A stretch of 64,000 nt of DNA from Muscardinus avellanarius (Eukaryota > Chordata > Mammalia > Rodentia > Gliridae), in the NCBI GenBank assembly GCA_963383645.1, contig OY726559.1, positions 119,249,405 through 119,313,404 on the forward strand, given 5' to 3'. Each line of letters starts with the position of its first letter. Within the stretch, counting starts at the first letter, position 1. The notes beneath the pieces were generated by a model. The model did no database searches, had not been told where the DNA came from, and worked only from the letters and a program-made list of their open reading frames with translations. Shown here piece by piece: positions 1 to 10,335 of the stretch. Position numbers and translations under genes: made by a program.

Positions 1-295
1 TATTGGGAAGGTCACCAGTGATGAGGACCTCTCACTCAACCACAGTCCCATTAGTTGAGGACCTTGTGAATGACTACATCACCAGCCTCTCTTTCCCCCT
101 AAAAACCAAGCGTATTTCTCATTGTTTATTCTCCCATATGCAGAGTCTTCAAAGCAGAAGTAGTTTCCCAACAAATTATTTTCTATTCTCTTTAGGCCTG
201 TCCAGAAATCATCTCACTGTTTCTATAACAGTAGATTCATAGCTTTTCCTCAAACAAAAACTGGAAAAGTTTTCAGGTGGCAAATTTCTATCATA
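1..295. other. no recognised feature
   Basis: Ordinary AT-rich sequence. A 79-codon frame covers it but shows no family resemblance, repeat match or splice context. Confidence 0.4.
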
Positions 296-405
296 GCTGG
301 CATGCGGGCTCATGCCTCCTATGATCCCAGCACATGGAGGCTGAGACAGGATGATCTCAAGTATGAGGTCAGCCTCAGCAAGTTAGGGTGGCTCTCATCA
401 ACTTA
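296..405 (+). repeat. old B1/ID-type SINE, 5' part
   Basis: Degraded SINE left half with the series ATCCCAGCAC, GGAGGCTGAGACAGGA and CAGCCTCAGCAA, as in the other old SINEs here. The ID-like 3' half is missing. Confidence 0.65.
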
Positions 406-679
406 AGAGGCAGAATGCCTCTGCTTTCAATTTATAGTACTTCAAAAAAGATGGCCATGATGTACTTTCCACATTATTCCTAAAGTATAGAACAATATAT
501 ATCATGCACAATAAATAATCGGTGCTTTTATTTTTCTGCTTTTATCAATATTATTCTTGCTACCTTTATTTTTATTGGCTTATTTTGTCTCACTGGGGCA
601 TCTGTTGGCTTTTCACTTAACCCAAGTCAAGTTCAATATCATGAACTCTTACCCTCCTCTATGTTGGCCTGTTTTGTTT

Positions 680-868
680 GGGTGGGGAGTTTGTGCCAGG
701 AATTGAACCAAGAGTCTCCCCACATCTGAGCAATACCATCAGCCCTAAGATTTATCTCTAATTTTAAAACAGGGTCTCACTAAATGCCAGAGGCTGGCCT
801 CCAACCTGCCATTTTCCTCTCAGCCTCCCAAATACTCAGATTACAGGCATACACTACCACTACAGGCT
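680..868 (-). repeat. old B1-ID SINE
   Basis: Reverse-oriented SINE. On the plus strand the ID part (degraded GAATTGAACC) precedes AAAACAGGGTCTCACTAAAT and the B1 part CAGCCTCCCAAATACT…ATTACAGGC. Strongly diverged. Confidence 0.75.
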
Positions 869-976
869 TTGTTTTTCGTTTTGTAAATGTTACCAAGCAC
901 TACATTTTATAGTTTTTACTTGGAGATTTAATTCTAGCAACACAGAGCTATTTTTAAGGTCAATGTGATTAAAATT

Positions 977-1400
977 GTTTATAAACTGGGTGTGGTAGCT
1001 CATCCTTATAATCCCAGCACTTGGGAGGCTGAGACAGGAGGATTGCACAGGTTTGAAGCCAGCCTCAGTTACTTAGTGAGGCACTCAGCAACTTCTTGAG
1101 ACTGTTTTTATTTAATTATTTTTATTTTGGGGGGTGTTACTGGGGTTCCTGGAAGCCCTTCTACCTTCGGGCTACACTCGCAGACCTATTATATTTTTGG
1201 AAACAGGTTCTCTTAAGCCAGCATGGCTATCTTCGAACCTGTGTTATCCTCCTGTCTCTGCCTCCCAAGCGCAGGGATTACAAGTGTGCTTCACCACACC
1301 TGGCTGAGACCCTGTTTTTAAATAAAATATAAACATATGTTTGGGAGTATAGCCTGGATGTAGAAAAGCCCCTGGGTTCCCCCAGTACCACAAAAAATTG
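977..1400 (+). repeat. old B1-ID SINE split by a younger SINE
   Basis: Left half at 977-1115 (TGGGTGTGGTAGCTCA…CAGCCTCAG). The right half with ID part lies at 1306-1400 (GGGAGTATAGCCTGGATG…CCCAGTACCACAAAAAA). The two halves are separated by a minus-strand B1-dID. The target sequence GAGACTGTTTTTATTTA / GAGACCCTGTTTTTAAATA is repeated on both sides as an imperfect target-site duplication. Confidence 0.8.
1116..1305 (-). repeat. B1-dID SINE (young type), nested
   Basis: Complete dimeric SINE in reverse: T-rich start, GGTTCCTGGAAGCCCTTCTA, GGGCTACACTC, then AAGCCAGC and CTCCCAAGCGCAGGGATTAC. It has the 3' half typical of the younger family and sits in the A-rich linker region of an older SINE. 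Confidence 0.85.
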
Positions 1401-1486
1401 GTTTATGTACATAAACTTTAGTACATGTAATGACCACCTATTTGAGGAATAGTTTCAAATATGCTGTATATGTAATTATATTTTTT

Positions 1487-1605
1487 TCTTTTAAATTTTT
1501 TATTGGTGCATTATATTCATACAACATATTGCGTAAAAAACTTGTGTGTACAAACATGTACTCATCACTGATTTATTTACTTCAATTCAACCATATCTTA
1601 ACACA
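1487..1605 (-). mobile_element. L1 3'UTR fragment
   Basis: Reverse of the resident L1 3' end: TTTTTTATTGGTGCATTATA, TCATACAACATATTG, then TGTGTGTACAAACATGT. The same sequence recurs at 27.9 kb, 40.1 kb and 60.7 kb. Only the last ~120 bp are present. Confidence 0.75.
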
Positions 1606-2105
1606 GGGCCTGTTATGTTATGAAGTATTTCTAGGTCTATCAGTGTGAGATTTCTGAATGCGGTGGACTCGTTGAATTTCACTAATAGAACTTGGAGAGG
1701 TCAAGGTCACGAGTGTGGGGCTCTGGTGGTCCAGGATGTCCACGTCTAGTGGGATCCAGTGACAGGGAAGCTGAGGTTGTGATGAGAGGGGCAGGCAGGC
1801 AGAGGAGGCCTATTCCCCAGATCACCTCCACACTCTTTCATCCTCACCCAGGACACATCTGAGACTTCAACAGAGACATCCATATGGAGGTCCACGTCCA
1901 ATTCTTTTTAAGTTTACTCCCTAGACTCACCTGAGCTTGGTGTGCAACACGTGATCACGAACCAATGAAGATGCAAGTCAAAGTGAAAGGAGGAGGATTG
2001 CACCAACCACTTTTGAAAGCTGGCCTCTCACCACTCGTCTTCCAGTTATACTGTGTAATGATACTGTTTCTGAGATTTAGATAATGCTCTTATGAAATTA
2101 GGAAA
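1606..2105. other. no recognised feature
   Basis: Unique-looking sequence. I see no coding exon, repeat family or regulatory motif. Confidence 0.35.
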
Positions 2106-2107
2106 GG

Positions 2108-2326
2108 CAGCTAGGCATGGTGACACACGCTATTAATACCAGCTTTTGGGAGGCTGAGATATGAGGATCACAGTTCACAGGCAACCTCGTCTACTTAGTG
2201 AGGCACTCTGCAAATAGTGAGACCCTGTTTCAAAATAAAAAGAATAAAAAATAGGGTGGGGATGTAACTCAGAGGTAGAATGCCCCTGGCTTCCATCCCC
2301 AATACTGCCAAAAAAAAAAAAAAAAT
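2108..2326 (+). repeat. old B1-ID SINE
   Basis: Left part CTAGGCATGGTGACACAC, dimer linker GAGACCCTGTTTCAAAATAA, ID part GGGGATGTAACTCAGAGGTA…CCAATACTGCC, ending in a poly-A run of about 16 A. Confidence 0.85.
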
Positions 2327-2447
2327 AGGAAAGGCAACATTTCCCAGGAACACACAGGAAAAATTGGGTATAGAATGCTTGTTGATCCTAAACTATGTAT
2401 TGTGTGTTGACGTGCTCCATTATTTATACTTTGTGTGTGTGTGTTTG

Positions 2448-2642
2448 TGTTTGCAGTACTGGGGATTAAACCCAGGAACATTTTTCCTTCTACTTACCCC
2501 CACAGCCCTCATTTTTATTCATTATTTGAAGCAGAGTGTCGCTAAGTTGCAGAGGGTCTCACAAGTTGCTGAAGCTGGTCTATAATCCTCCAGTCTCAGC
2601 CTTCCAAGTACTGGAATTCCAAGCATGCACCAAAACACCCGG
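2448..2642 (-). repeat. old B1-ID SINE
   Basis: Reverse SINE: CAGTACTGGGGATTAAACCC, then GCAGAGTGTCGCTAAGTTGC, then CAGCCTTCCAAGTACTGG. Preceded by a short TG-rich run. Confidence 0.8.
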
Positions 2643-2777
2643 ATGCTTTTTGATTTATTGTCACAGAATAATTCTACATCATATCGAGTTTCAAAATGAA
2701 AAACACAGTACTTGATATATTACCCTTCAACAGGTAACCTGCCTACCCCAGTCCCCATTCCTGCTTCCTACTTCGCC

Positions 2778-2778
<1 letters not shown>

Positions 2779-2821
<43 letters not shown>
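2779..2821. repeat. (TG)n microsatellite
   Basis: About 20 uninterrupted TG dinucleotides directly beside the 3' (ID) end of a reverse SINE, as expected for an expanded SINE tail. Confidence 0.95.
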
Positions 2822-2824
<3 letters not shown>

Positions 2825-3025
2825 CAAGGATGGAACCCAGGGGCATTCTACATCCAAGCTACACTCCCATCGCTGCTTTTTAGTCTTTTTTATTTTGAAA
2901 CAGGGTCTCACTGAGTTGCCAAGAGCCTTGCAATGTATCTGAGGCTGCCTGCAAACCTCGATCCTCCAGTCTCTGCCTCCTGAATGCTGGGATTACAAGC
3001 GCGCACTACCACACCCTGCTAGCAG
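2822..3025 (-). repeat. old B1-ID SINE
   Basis: Reverse SINE: GATGGAACCCAGGGGCATTC, GAAACAGGGTCTCACTGAGT, TGCTGGGATTACAAGCGCGC. Its tail has become the adjoining (TG)n. Confidence 0.85.
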
Positions 3026-3336
3026 GTACTATTAACTGCAATAAAATTTCTCTCACTTGGATACAATTAACCCCAGTTATGGATCCAATTCCACTTGAGT
3101 CACATTCTGATCAGGATCCTGTCCTTGTTGGAGATTCCCTGCTTTATCATGCATTACGCAGGCATTTCCAGTCCTTCTCCGCGTGACTTCTGTTGATTCT
3201 GCAACTATCTAAGATGTAAAATGGAATACATGAAGGGGACCCATGCTAAGTATCTGATAATCCTCAACTGTGGGACAACCTTTGAAAGAGATTTCCAGAT
3301 TTCATTTGTCTCAAATAAGTGTGTTTTCTCTATGTG

Positions 3337-3530
3337 TATGGTACTGGGATTGAACCCAAGGGTATTCTGACTCTGAGCTATACCTCTAGTCTTGTTATTA
3401 ACATTATTAAATAGAGTCTTGCTAAGTTGGTGACAATCTCCCTGCATTGCAAAGGCGGTCCTGGAAGCCAAAGTCCTCCTGTTTCAGCCTCCTAAGTAAT
3501 GGGGATTTGGTGTACACCCCCACACCCTAC
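3337..3530 (-). repeat. old B1-ID SINE
   Basis: Reverse SINE beginning GGTACTGGGATTGAACCC with the GAGCTATACC ID motif, then a diverged B1 half (CAGCCTCCTAAGTAATGGGG). Confidence 0.75.
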
Positions 3531-3870
3531 TCCCCAAAATCTTTAGCAGGCAAAGTCCACTGTTGTCTTGGTTCTTCACTGCCATCTTCCCTTTCATCAG
3601 GTGGCCTTCCCATGTCTGCTACTGATGTTCTCACCAAGTGAGAAGGCTGGCTGCATTTGGAACAGACATTTAAGCTTCCTTCAGTCAGCCCTGGTGCACC
3701 CTTGCTCTGCATTGCCCAGTGGAAACAAAAGGGTGCTTTACCCATAGGAGCTCAGCAGAGGCATTCATTGTGCTTAACTGATTTAGAATCCAAAGTCTCT
3801 AGACAAGCAGAGGTTTTCTATGTAAGGATAAATTAAAAGGAGCAAAGCAGCCTGTTAGCTAATTCATTCA

Positions 3871-3883
3871 TATTCTCTCTCTT

Positions 3884-3957
<74 letters not shown>

Positions 3958-4088
3958 CTCTCTCTCCTTTCCCCCTCCGTCCCTCACTCCCTCCCTCTAT
4001 CCCTCCCTCCCTCCTCGCTCCCTTGCTCCCTTCCTCCCTTGCTCCCTCCTTTCCTTCCTTCCTTGCTTCCTTCCTTTCCTTCTTTCTT
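3871..4088. repeat. polypyrimidine tract, (CT)n to (CCCT)n/(CTTC)n
   Basis: Over 200 bp almost wholly C/T on the plus strand. It starts with a pure (CT)n block of about 75 bp and grades into CCCT and CCTT variants. It abuts a minus-strand L1 3' end, so it may derive from an L1 tail. Such mirror-type tracts can form triplex DNA; that is inference. Confidence 0.9.
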
Positions 4089-4310
4089 GTGCACTGTAGT
4101 CATATATCTTAATGGGGTACAAGATGGTAGAGCATACATGCACACATCACTTATTTAGCCCTTCCCCAATTCCCACCTCATTCACTCTCCTTTTCCTCCT
4201 TCTCAAAATGTTTGGCTTAGCTATTGACTTTGATATGCTTATGAATGTACATCGTGAACATTAGGGAATTTCCCTCTTTCACCTCCAAACCCCCTCAGTT
4301 AGGTCACAAA
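4089..4310 (-). mobile_element. L1 3'UTR fragment
   Basis: Reverse L1 3' end: GTGCACTGTAGTCATATAT, ACAAGATGGTAGAGCATACA, TGCACACATCACTTATTTAG, and the C-rich block that is G-rich on the sense strand. It matches 30.48-30.72 kb and the sense copy at 7.8-8.04 kb. Confidence 0.8.
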
Positions 4311-4329
4311 AAATCACTGTATATTTACC

Positions 4330-5470
4330 ACTTGGATATCAGAAAGCCACGATTTTAGCTCCTACCCTCCTACCTTTTGACTGTAAGTATGAAAATTGCT
4401 TAAATTCTTCCCACCCTATATATGTGAAATGTGAGTATTAAACATCAGAAATTACAATTTTAGAAATACGGCCTATATTTAATTTCTTTTCATCTGGTAA
4501 AGAACAGTAAAGTCTGGAAAGAATTTATGAGACAGCAGAGAACATCATGATAATTTTGTGCAATAATTTGTAATTCTTCCTAACTTGACTCTTTTTTCTC
4601 CAGCTCTCCAGAACATGGCCAATGACTACTGATATCATCAGTTTCAGACCCTGGCAGTGTGGACTGTTCTGAGCCAATCTGGAGCCCAGCTGTTGGCAAC
4701 ATTATGAGAGGATAGGAATCATTATCCCCAGACAGACAGGCCATCCAGCTTTTGAAACAAACAAAGGGAGGATAAACATGGCCATGGGTGTTAGCCCACA
4801 CAGCACTGGCTACTTCCATCAGCAAACCTACTGCCACTTTCCAGGCCTAACTGGTTCCCAAACTGAGAGCCCTGTGGATGCTGGGTAATGCTATATTCTT
4901 CTCACTATAATTTAACTCCAAACTGATGACTAAGCACTGAGGAGCCCTTCATCAGTCTTCATTCAAAGATCGCATGAAAGTAGCAGCAAATCTGCAATCA
5001 CCTCAACTCTGTTCCTGCCCCAATGTCTTGTCAGGGATGCTCGGCTTTCTCCTAGGATGCAACAAATCCCCTCCTGAGACAGAGGCCTGTCCCATAGCAT
5101 CAGTGGCTTATGACCTTTCACTGTGGGAGCTCTGATGACAATTGGACTGTTTTCAGGAACCATACCCATGAGTCGCTTTGTCATTTGGAACAAATGTCTT
5201 TGACTTGAGCACCCATATTCTGTGCTGCCCCAGACCCAGTGGAGGCAAACTATGCTTATTAAACTGTGCTTCCTCTCACTGCTTGTTTCTTCGTGGAAAT
5301 ACCCTTGATATCTGATGTCCAAGATTTTAATACAGCTTAAGGTAAATGAAGCATTTTAGCAAATATGAGAGATATATGGTGTGGAAGACTCCCACAACTC
5401 AAAATGTGAAAGGACAGCATAATCTATCCAAATAAAGCAGATCCATTTAAGGTACCAATGGCTATTTTCA
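4330..5470. other. unrecognised single-copy-like sequence
   Basis: About 1.1 kb without a recognised repeat. Minus-strand frames of 85 and 119 codons (4580-4837, 4963-5322) show no known domain. I see no gene that I can support. Confidence 0.35.
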
Positions 5471-5479
5471 ACTTCTTCA

Positions 5480-6720
5480 AGCATAATATATTCATTCTAT
5501 GTACTTCTTCGTACATCAAATATGAGTACAGCTCTAACTTCCCCTGAATTCCCTCTGAAATCAAGGGCAGGGCCTTATGGATCTATCCACAAGACCTCTC
5601 ATGGAGTTGCTACTTGCAAGCACTATAATCAAGCTCCAAGTCCACCCTGTAGATCTCTTTGGCCAGAAGATGCACACAGTCACTGTGCAGCAGATTCCCT
5701 CCCAGTCCCCACTGCTCAGCCCCAGCTGCACCTTGAGGGGTGGATGCTTAGGCATTCCTCAGCATGAACCCAACTTACTCTTTTCTAACCTCTTTGGTTT
5801 CCACCTGCTTCACCATTACCTGGTCCTTTTCAAATGTTTACAATCTCCCAATCTGCTGGATCTTTCTTCCATCTGCTCCTTCTTTTATGGATTCTCATGA
5901 TGGGGATACTCAGGTATTGTTCTGAGAACTTGACATTTGGTGAGTAACTCATGGAATCACTACACAGGTTCATAGCACCTGATGGAGACACCAACACCTC
6001 TTACTCAGGTTTCTGCCATACCTCTCCTGGTACACATGAAAACAACCCCAGGGTCCCTTGAGATGCTCCAGGAACCAAGGCAGCTCTCCTCTGATGGACA
6101 TGCATCTCCATGGCCTCCTTTCTCTCCGATTCAACTTTTCCTTTGCCACAAAAAGCAAGAGCAGTAACTGACAGACTTAAGGATCTTGTGAGGACCATCC
6201 CAAGAAGTGTTTTCTTCTACCCCATCATGGTGATGCACACCTGCAATCCCACTACTTGGGATGCTGAGAGGGGAGAATTCCATGTTCATGCCAGACTCGC
6301 TAAGTTAGTGAACAGCCTAGTGATACCTGTTTCCAAACCAAAACTAAAGAAAGGGGAGGGGAGTAGCACAGAGATCCCTGGGTTTAAGTACCATAAAGAA
6401 AAGAACCCTGACTTTTTCTAAGGTTTCACCGGAATAAATTCCTGCCCTCCTACACTAGCAAAAGAGGATTCCAGAAGACATTACTGCCCATGCTAGTAAT
6501 GGTGGAACTAGACTGCAACCTCTAGATCCCCATGTGTAGTCTCTCTCTTGGTCCCCAAGATCTTCCCTTCCTGAGGTCTCTGCTCTCTCCACGGACCATA
6601 GAAACTCTCCCACCATTTTCCTGCCCTCCCTTTATCCCAGTGGGCAATCTGCAGTGCATTTCCATCACAACTTACCTTCTGGGAGGACAAAGAGCCCAAT
6701 ACCCCTGCAAGACATTTTGT
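5480..6720 (+). repeat. old duplicated block D, copy 1
   Basis: Low-copy sequence that recurs diverged elsewhere in the window. 5.48-5.90 kb resembles 15.58-16.02 kb (shared GTGCAGCAG…TCCCAGTCC…CACTGCTCAGC and CTTCACCATTAC). 5.92-6.72 kb resembles 22.33-23.18 kb (shared CTGCCATACCT, CTGGTACACATGAAAA, GATTCAACTTTTCCTTTGCC). A SINE at 6.23-6.42 kb lies inside both copies at the same place. No coding function is evident. Confidence 0.7.
6230..6420 (+). repeat. diverged B1-ID SINE within block D
   Basis: ATCATGGTGATGCACACCTG, CTACTTGGGATGCTGAGAG and TAGCACAGAGATCCCTGGG. Its counterpart is at 22.68-22.88 kb, so it predates the duplication. Confidence 0.65.
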
Positions 6721-6799
6721 GACAATCTAAAACTCTCTGGATGTAAATTTCTGAATTTCTGAAAAAAATGTCAGACATATCATTAACCAACTTTAGCAG

Positions 6800-8047
6800 T
6801 TTATTTTAAAATAACAAAATGTAGAGCAGAGAACTGGATTCTCCTTAAAGAGGACACTGGTTCAACAGTGTAACACCGAAGCACAGGTAAAACTTGCTCA
6901 ACAAGACCCCAAACGCACAGGAAACTAAAAGGCAGATCAATATGTGGGATTGCATGAAACTCAAGAGCTTCTGTACAGCAAAGGAAAATATCAAGAACAT
7001 CAAGCATGAGCCAACAGAATGAAAGAAGGTTTTTTGCCACCTACTCTTCCAATAGAGAACTAATATCTAGAATATAGAGAGAACTCAAGAAACTCAGCAC
7101 TAAAAAAGCAAATAACCCAATAAAAATGGGCAAGTGAAGTAGAATCTTCATGAAAGAAGAAATTCAAATGGCAAAAAAATGCATAAAAGTGCTCAACATC
7201 ATTAATAATCAGAGAAACGCAAATCAAAACTACCCTGAAATTTCACCTTACTCCAACTAGAATGGCAATAGTTTAAAACACAAACAACAACAAATGCTGG
7301 TAAGGATGTGGAGAAGTGGGAACAATAACATATTGTTGGTGGCACTGAAAATTAGTGCAACCACTTTGGAAAATGGTATGGAAGACCCTCAGAAGAATGG
7401 GAATGAACTTACCATCTGATCCAGCAATATCACTTCTGGTTTTCTGCCCAAAAGAATGGAAACCAAACTACCAAACTAATGACTATGGATCTATGTTCAG
7501 AGCTACACAATTCACAATTGCCAAACTATGGAACCAGCCAAGATGTTCATCAAAAGATGATGGATTACAAAACTGTGGCATATGTACACAATGGAATTTT
7601 ACTCAGCCATAAAGAAAAACACAATTACCGCATTTACAGGGAAATGGATGGAATGGGAGAACATTTTGCTAAGTGAGATTAGTCAGTAACAAAAAATACA
7701 AAATCAGATGCTCTTCCTAAAATCCAAAAGCTAGGCAGAAAAGGGGCCACAGGAGGAACTTTAGATGAAGAAGGAGATACTATGGATAAGCAAATAAGGT
7801 GACCTAACTGAGAGGGTGGCAGAAGGGAAGAGGGAAATTCTCTGTTTTCATGATGAAAATAACAAACATATCAAAGTCAATCACTAAGGGAAACATGAGA
7901 AGGAGGAAGGGGAGGGAATGGGGCAGGAATTGGGTAAGGGCTAATTGGGTGATGTGTGCATATATGCCTCTACCATCTTGTACTCCATTAATATGTATGA
8001 TCCACCAAGAAAAAAAATGAAAATGCACCAAGAAAAAATTTAAAAAA
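6800..8047 (+). mobile_element. L1, 3' end of ORF2 plus 3'UTR
   Basis: 5'-truncated L1. From about 6.9 kb the ORF2 C-terminal coding sequence is recognisable but full of stops. It includes the relic of the tail that reads, near 7.36-7.61 kb, as a cysteine-rich end (…PLWKMVWKTLRRMG… then …TQWNFTQP…). The 3'UTR from 7.70 kb has CAGATGCTCTTCC, a G-rich run and TGTGTGCATATATGCCTCTA, and ends in an A-rich tail near 8.04 kb. Not active. Confidence 0.85.
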
Positions 8048-8089
8048 TAAGAATCTCAGACAAGGAGCAAAAAACGTAGATATGATCAC

Positions 8090-8745
8090 AAGTGGAATGT
8101 GATATTGCATGTCTGCATTCCCAGTACTTGGGAGGCTGAGACACAAAGATTACAAGTTCAAGGCCAGCCTCAGCAACTCATTAGTTTAGCAAAACCCTCA
8201 ATCCAAATAAAGAACAAAAGGAAACTGGGAGTTGTGTGCTGGGAGCAAAGTGGTACAGTGCCCCTGACTTTTAGTCTCAATACCAATATAAAAAAAAACA
8301 AACTAAATTTAAGCTCTTCCTTCTGCATCTGGCCTTAATGGAGTAACAGTCCTGATTTACTCTCCTGTATTGCTGGGGTGGTGGGGAATCGTGGGGATTG
8401 ATCTAAGAAGCATTTTACCACCTTGCGATACTATCAGCTCCATTTTATTGTTTAGTATAAAACAAGCTCTAGCTAAGTTTGAGTGTCTTGCTAAGTTGCT
8501 GAGCTCATAACTTTTAAGTAGAGAAAAGCAGGTGTGGCAGGGCTTCAATGCAAAGCAAGCACACATCATGCCCTCACGACACCAAGTGTCCAGCAGTGGG
8601 CCAGCCTCCAGGTGGCACACATTTACTTCACCAGCTGGACCCTAAATAGTCCAGGCACAGCACAGATTCTACAAAATATTGTCCAGACTCTCCCCTATTC
8701 TCCCACTTCCTCGCCCTCCCAGTACACCACTGCAGGTTCTTGTGC
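8090..8745 (+). repeat. old duplicated block E, copy 1 (with SINE)
   Basis: Recurs at 36.52-37.42 kb. Both copies carry a SINE introduced by the same non-SINE lead (GTAGATATGATCACAAGTGG / GTAGATGTGATTATTAGTGG). Both then have GGAGTAACA, TTTTAAGTA-AGAAAAGCA and CCAAGTGTC-GCAGTGG-CC. The shared SINE position shows true duplication rather than independent insertions. The plus-strand SINE here runs about 8096-8300. Confidence 0.7.
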
Positions 8746-9125
8746 AATAGTGAGGTGGGTTAGAGACACAGGTGTCCCTGTCAGACTTTGTCTGGTCCCA
8801 GGAGCAAAGTTCCATCGATGGAGTTGGAAGAAGGGACTGAGTATGGCCAAGAGTTGAAGCCAAGGGATTAAGGGAGGAAGTATTTGAGGAGTCTTTTCAC
8901 CCTGGTTGGGGTAGAGCGTGAGGCTGGGGCAGGCCACACCCAGCTCCACCACACAGTCATGAAAAGATTGGTTCTGAGGTCAGCACTTCTGGCTTTGAGA
9001 ACCACATCTATAATTGAGAAGATTCCACAATGCAAAGTTAGGAATTAGTGATGTCTTTCTTTCAGTTAGTTTTCTGTGATGACATTTCTATAAAGATCTG
9101 CAGAAATTAATTCTTGTTCACTTGA
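8746..9125. other. no recognised feature
   Basis: Unique-looking. Overlapping frames on both strands have no recognisable protein features. Confidence 0.3.
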
Positions 9126-9127
9126 AT

Positions 9128-9196
9128 CTGTGATCCTCCAGTCTCAGCCTTCCAAGTACTGGGATTACTAGCATGCAACCACACCTGGTTTTCCTC
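9128..9196 (-). repeat. SINE fragment (B1 part)
   Basis: GATCCTCCAGTCTCAGCCTT CCAAGTACTGGGATTAC in reverse orientation. Only the 5' end of the SINE is left. Confidence 0.7.
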
Positions 9197-9474
9197 TCGA
9201 TTTTGCAAATGCCCCTCTAGGCCCCTTTGACTCAGTTTCTTCCTCCCCTAGCAATGGTTTCTCCTAAGAATTGAGAAATGTCCAATGTATTTATTTAGTG
9301 TCTTTTCTTCTTGAATCCTCTGGGTAGATCATCTGGAAATCACTCAGGGTTATATGGGTCAGCAATATGTTAGGGGAGAGATGACCAAGCAACTGTAGTG
9401 GTGTCCATTAACTGATAGCTTCTTATATGCCAGATACTATGCTGAAGACTTTCACTGCTATATGTCTGAGAACT

Positions 9475-9559
9475 AGGGAGACCCTGTTTCAATATAAAAA
9501 TAAAATAGACCTGGGGGTATAGCTCAGAGGTAGAATGCCTCTAGGTTAAATTCCCAGTA

Positions 9560-9600
<41 letters not shown>
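9475..9600 (+). repeat. SINE 3' part with (CA)n tail
   Basis: GAGACCCTGTTTCAATATAA, GGGGGTATAGCTCAGAGGTA, CCAGTACTACA, then about 18 CA repeats (9563-9598). The tail has become a microsatellite. Confidence 0.85.
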
Positions 9601-9603
9601 AAT

Positions 9604-10300
9604 GAAGCCAGGCCATGGTGCACAAACCTGTAATTCCAGTACCGGGGAGGCTGACACAGGAGGATTGCAGGCTCAAGACCAGCATCAGCAACTTAGCTAT
9701 AGTCTGTTTCAAATTTTAAAAAAAGAGTTGATTGTCGAAGTTCACACCTGTAATCTCAGTCCTTGAGAGGCTGAGACAGGAGAATCACAGGTTCAAAGAC
9801 AACCCCAGCAATTTAGTGAGGCTTTCAACAATATACTGAGACCCTGCTTCTAAATAAAAAATAAAATGAGGCTGACAATGCAAGAGATGGGGGGGGGTGC
9901 TGAACAGTAATTTAAATTCTTGTTTCAAAACTGCCCTGATAAAATTTTTATACTTTCTAATCCCAGTACTTGGGAGGAAGAGACAGAAAGAGTACAGGTT
10001 CAAGGACAGTCTCAAGAATTAGTGAGATTCTTATCAACATAATGAAGCCCTGTTACAAAATAAAAGTGAGCCAGTCATGGTGGTGTATGCTTGTAATCCA
10101 AGTACTTGGAAGGTTGAGACAGGAAAATCATAGGTTCCATGGTAGTCTCAGTAATTTTGCGACATTTTGAGCAACATAGTGAGACCCTGTTTCCAAACAA
10201 ATAAAATACGGCTGTGGGTTAAGCTTGGAGGTAGAATACCTTTGGACTTAATCTCCAGTACCAATTAATTAATTAATTAATTAATTAAATGAGGGAAACT
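9604..10300 (+). repeat. cluster of four old SINEs, ending in (ATTA)n
   Basis: Tandemly arranged same-strand SINEs or left halves at about 9604-9722, 9733-9895, 9955-10068 and 10069-10292. Each has the GGAGGCTGA/CAGACAGG core. The last has an ID part (CTGTGGGTTAAGCTTGGAGG) and an (ATTA)n tail at 10262-10290. Confidence 0.8.
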
Positions 10301-10335
10301 ACAGTCAACTACCAAAAGTATATTCTTTAAAAAGA

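Noticed and set aside
9500..9560. tRNA gene in ID-like segments (TAGCTCAGAGGTAGAAT…GGTTCAA)
   Set aside because: A/B-box-like motifs belong to the tRNA-derived SINE half. No full cloverleaf or acceptor stem.
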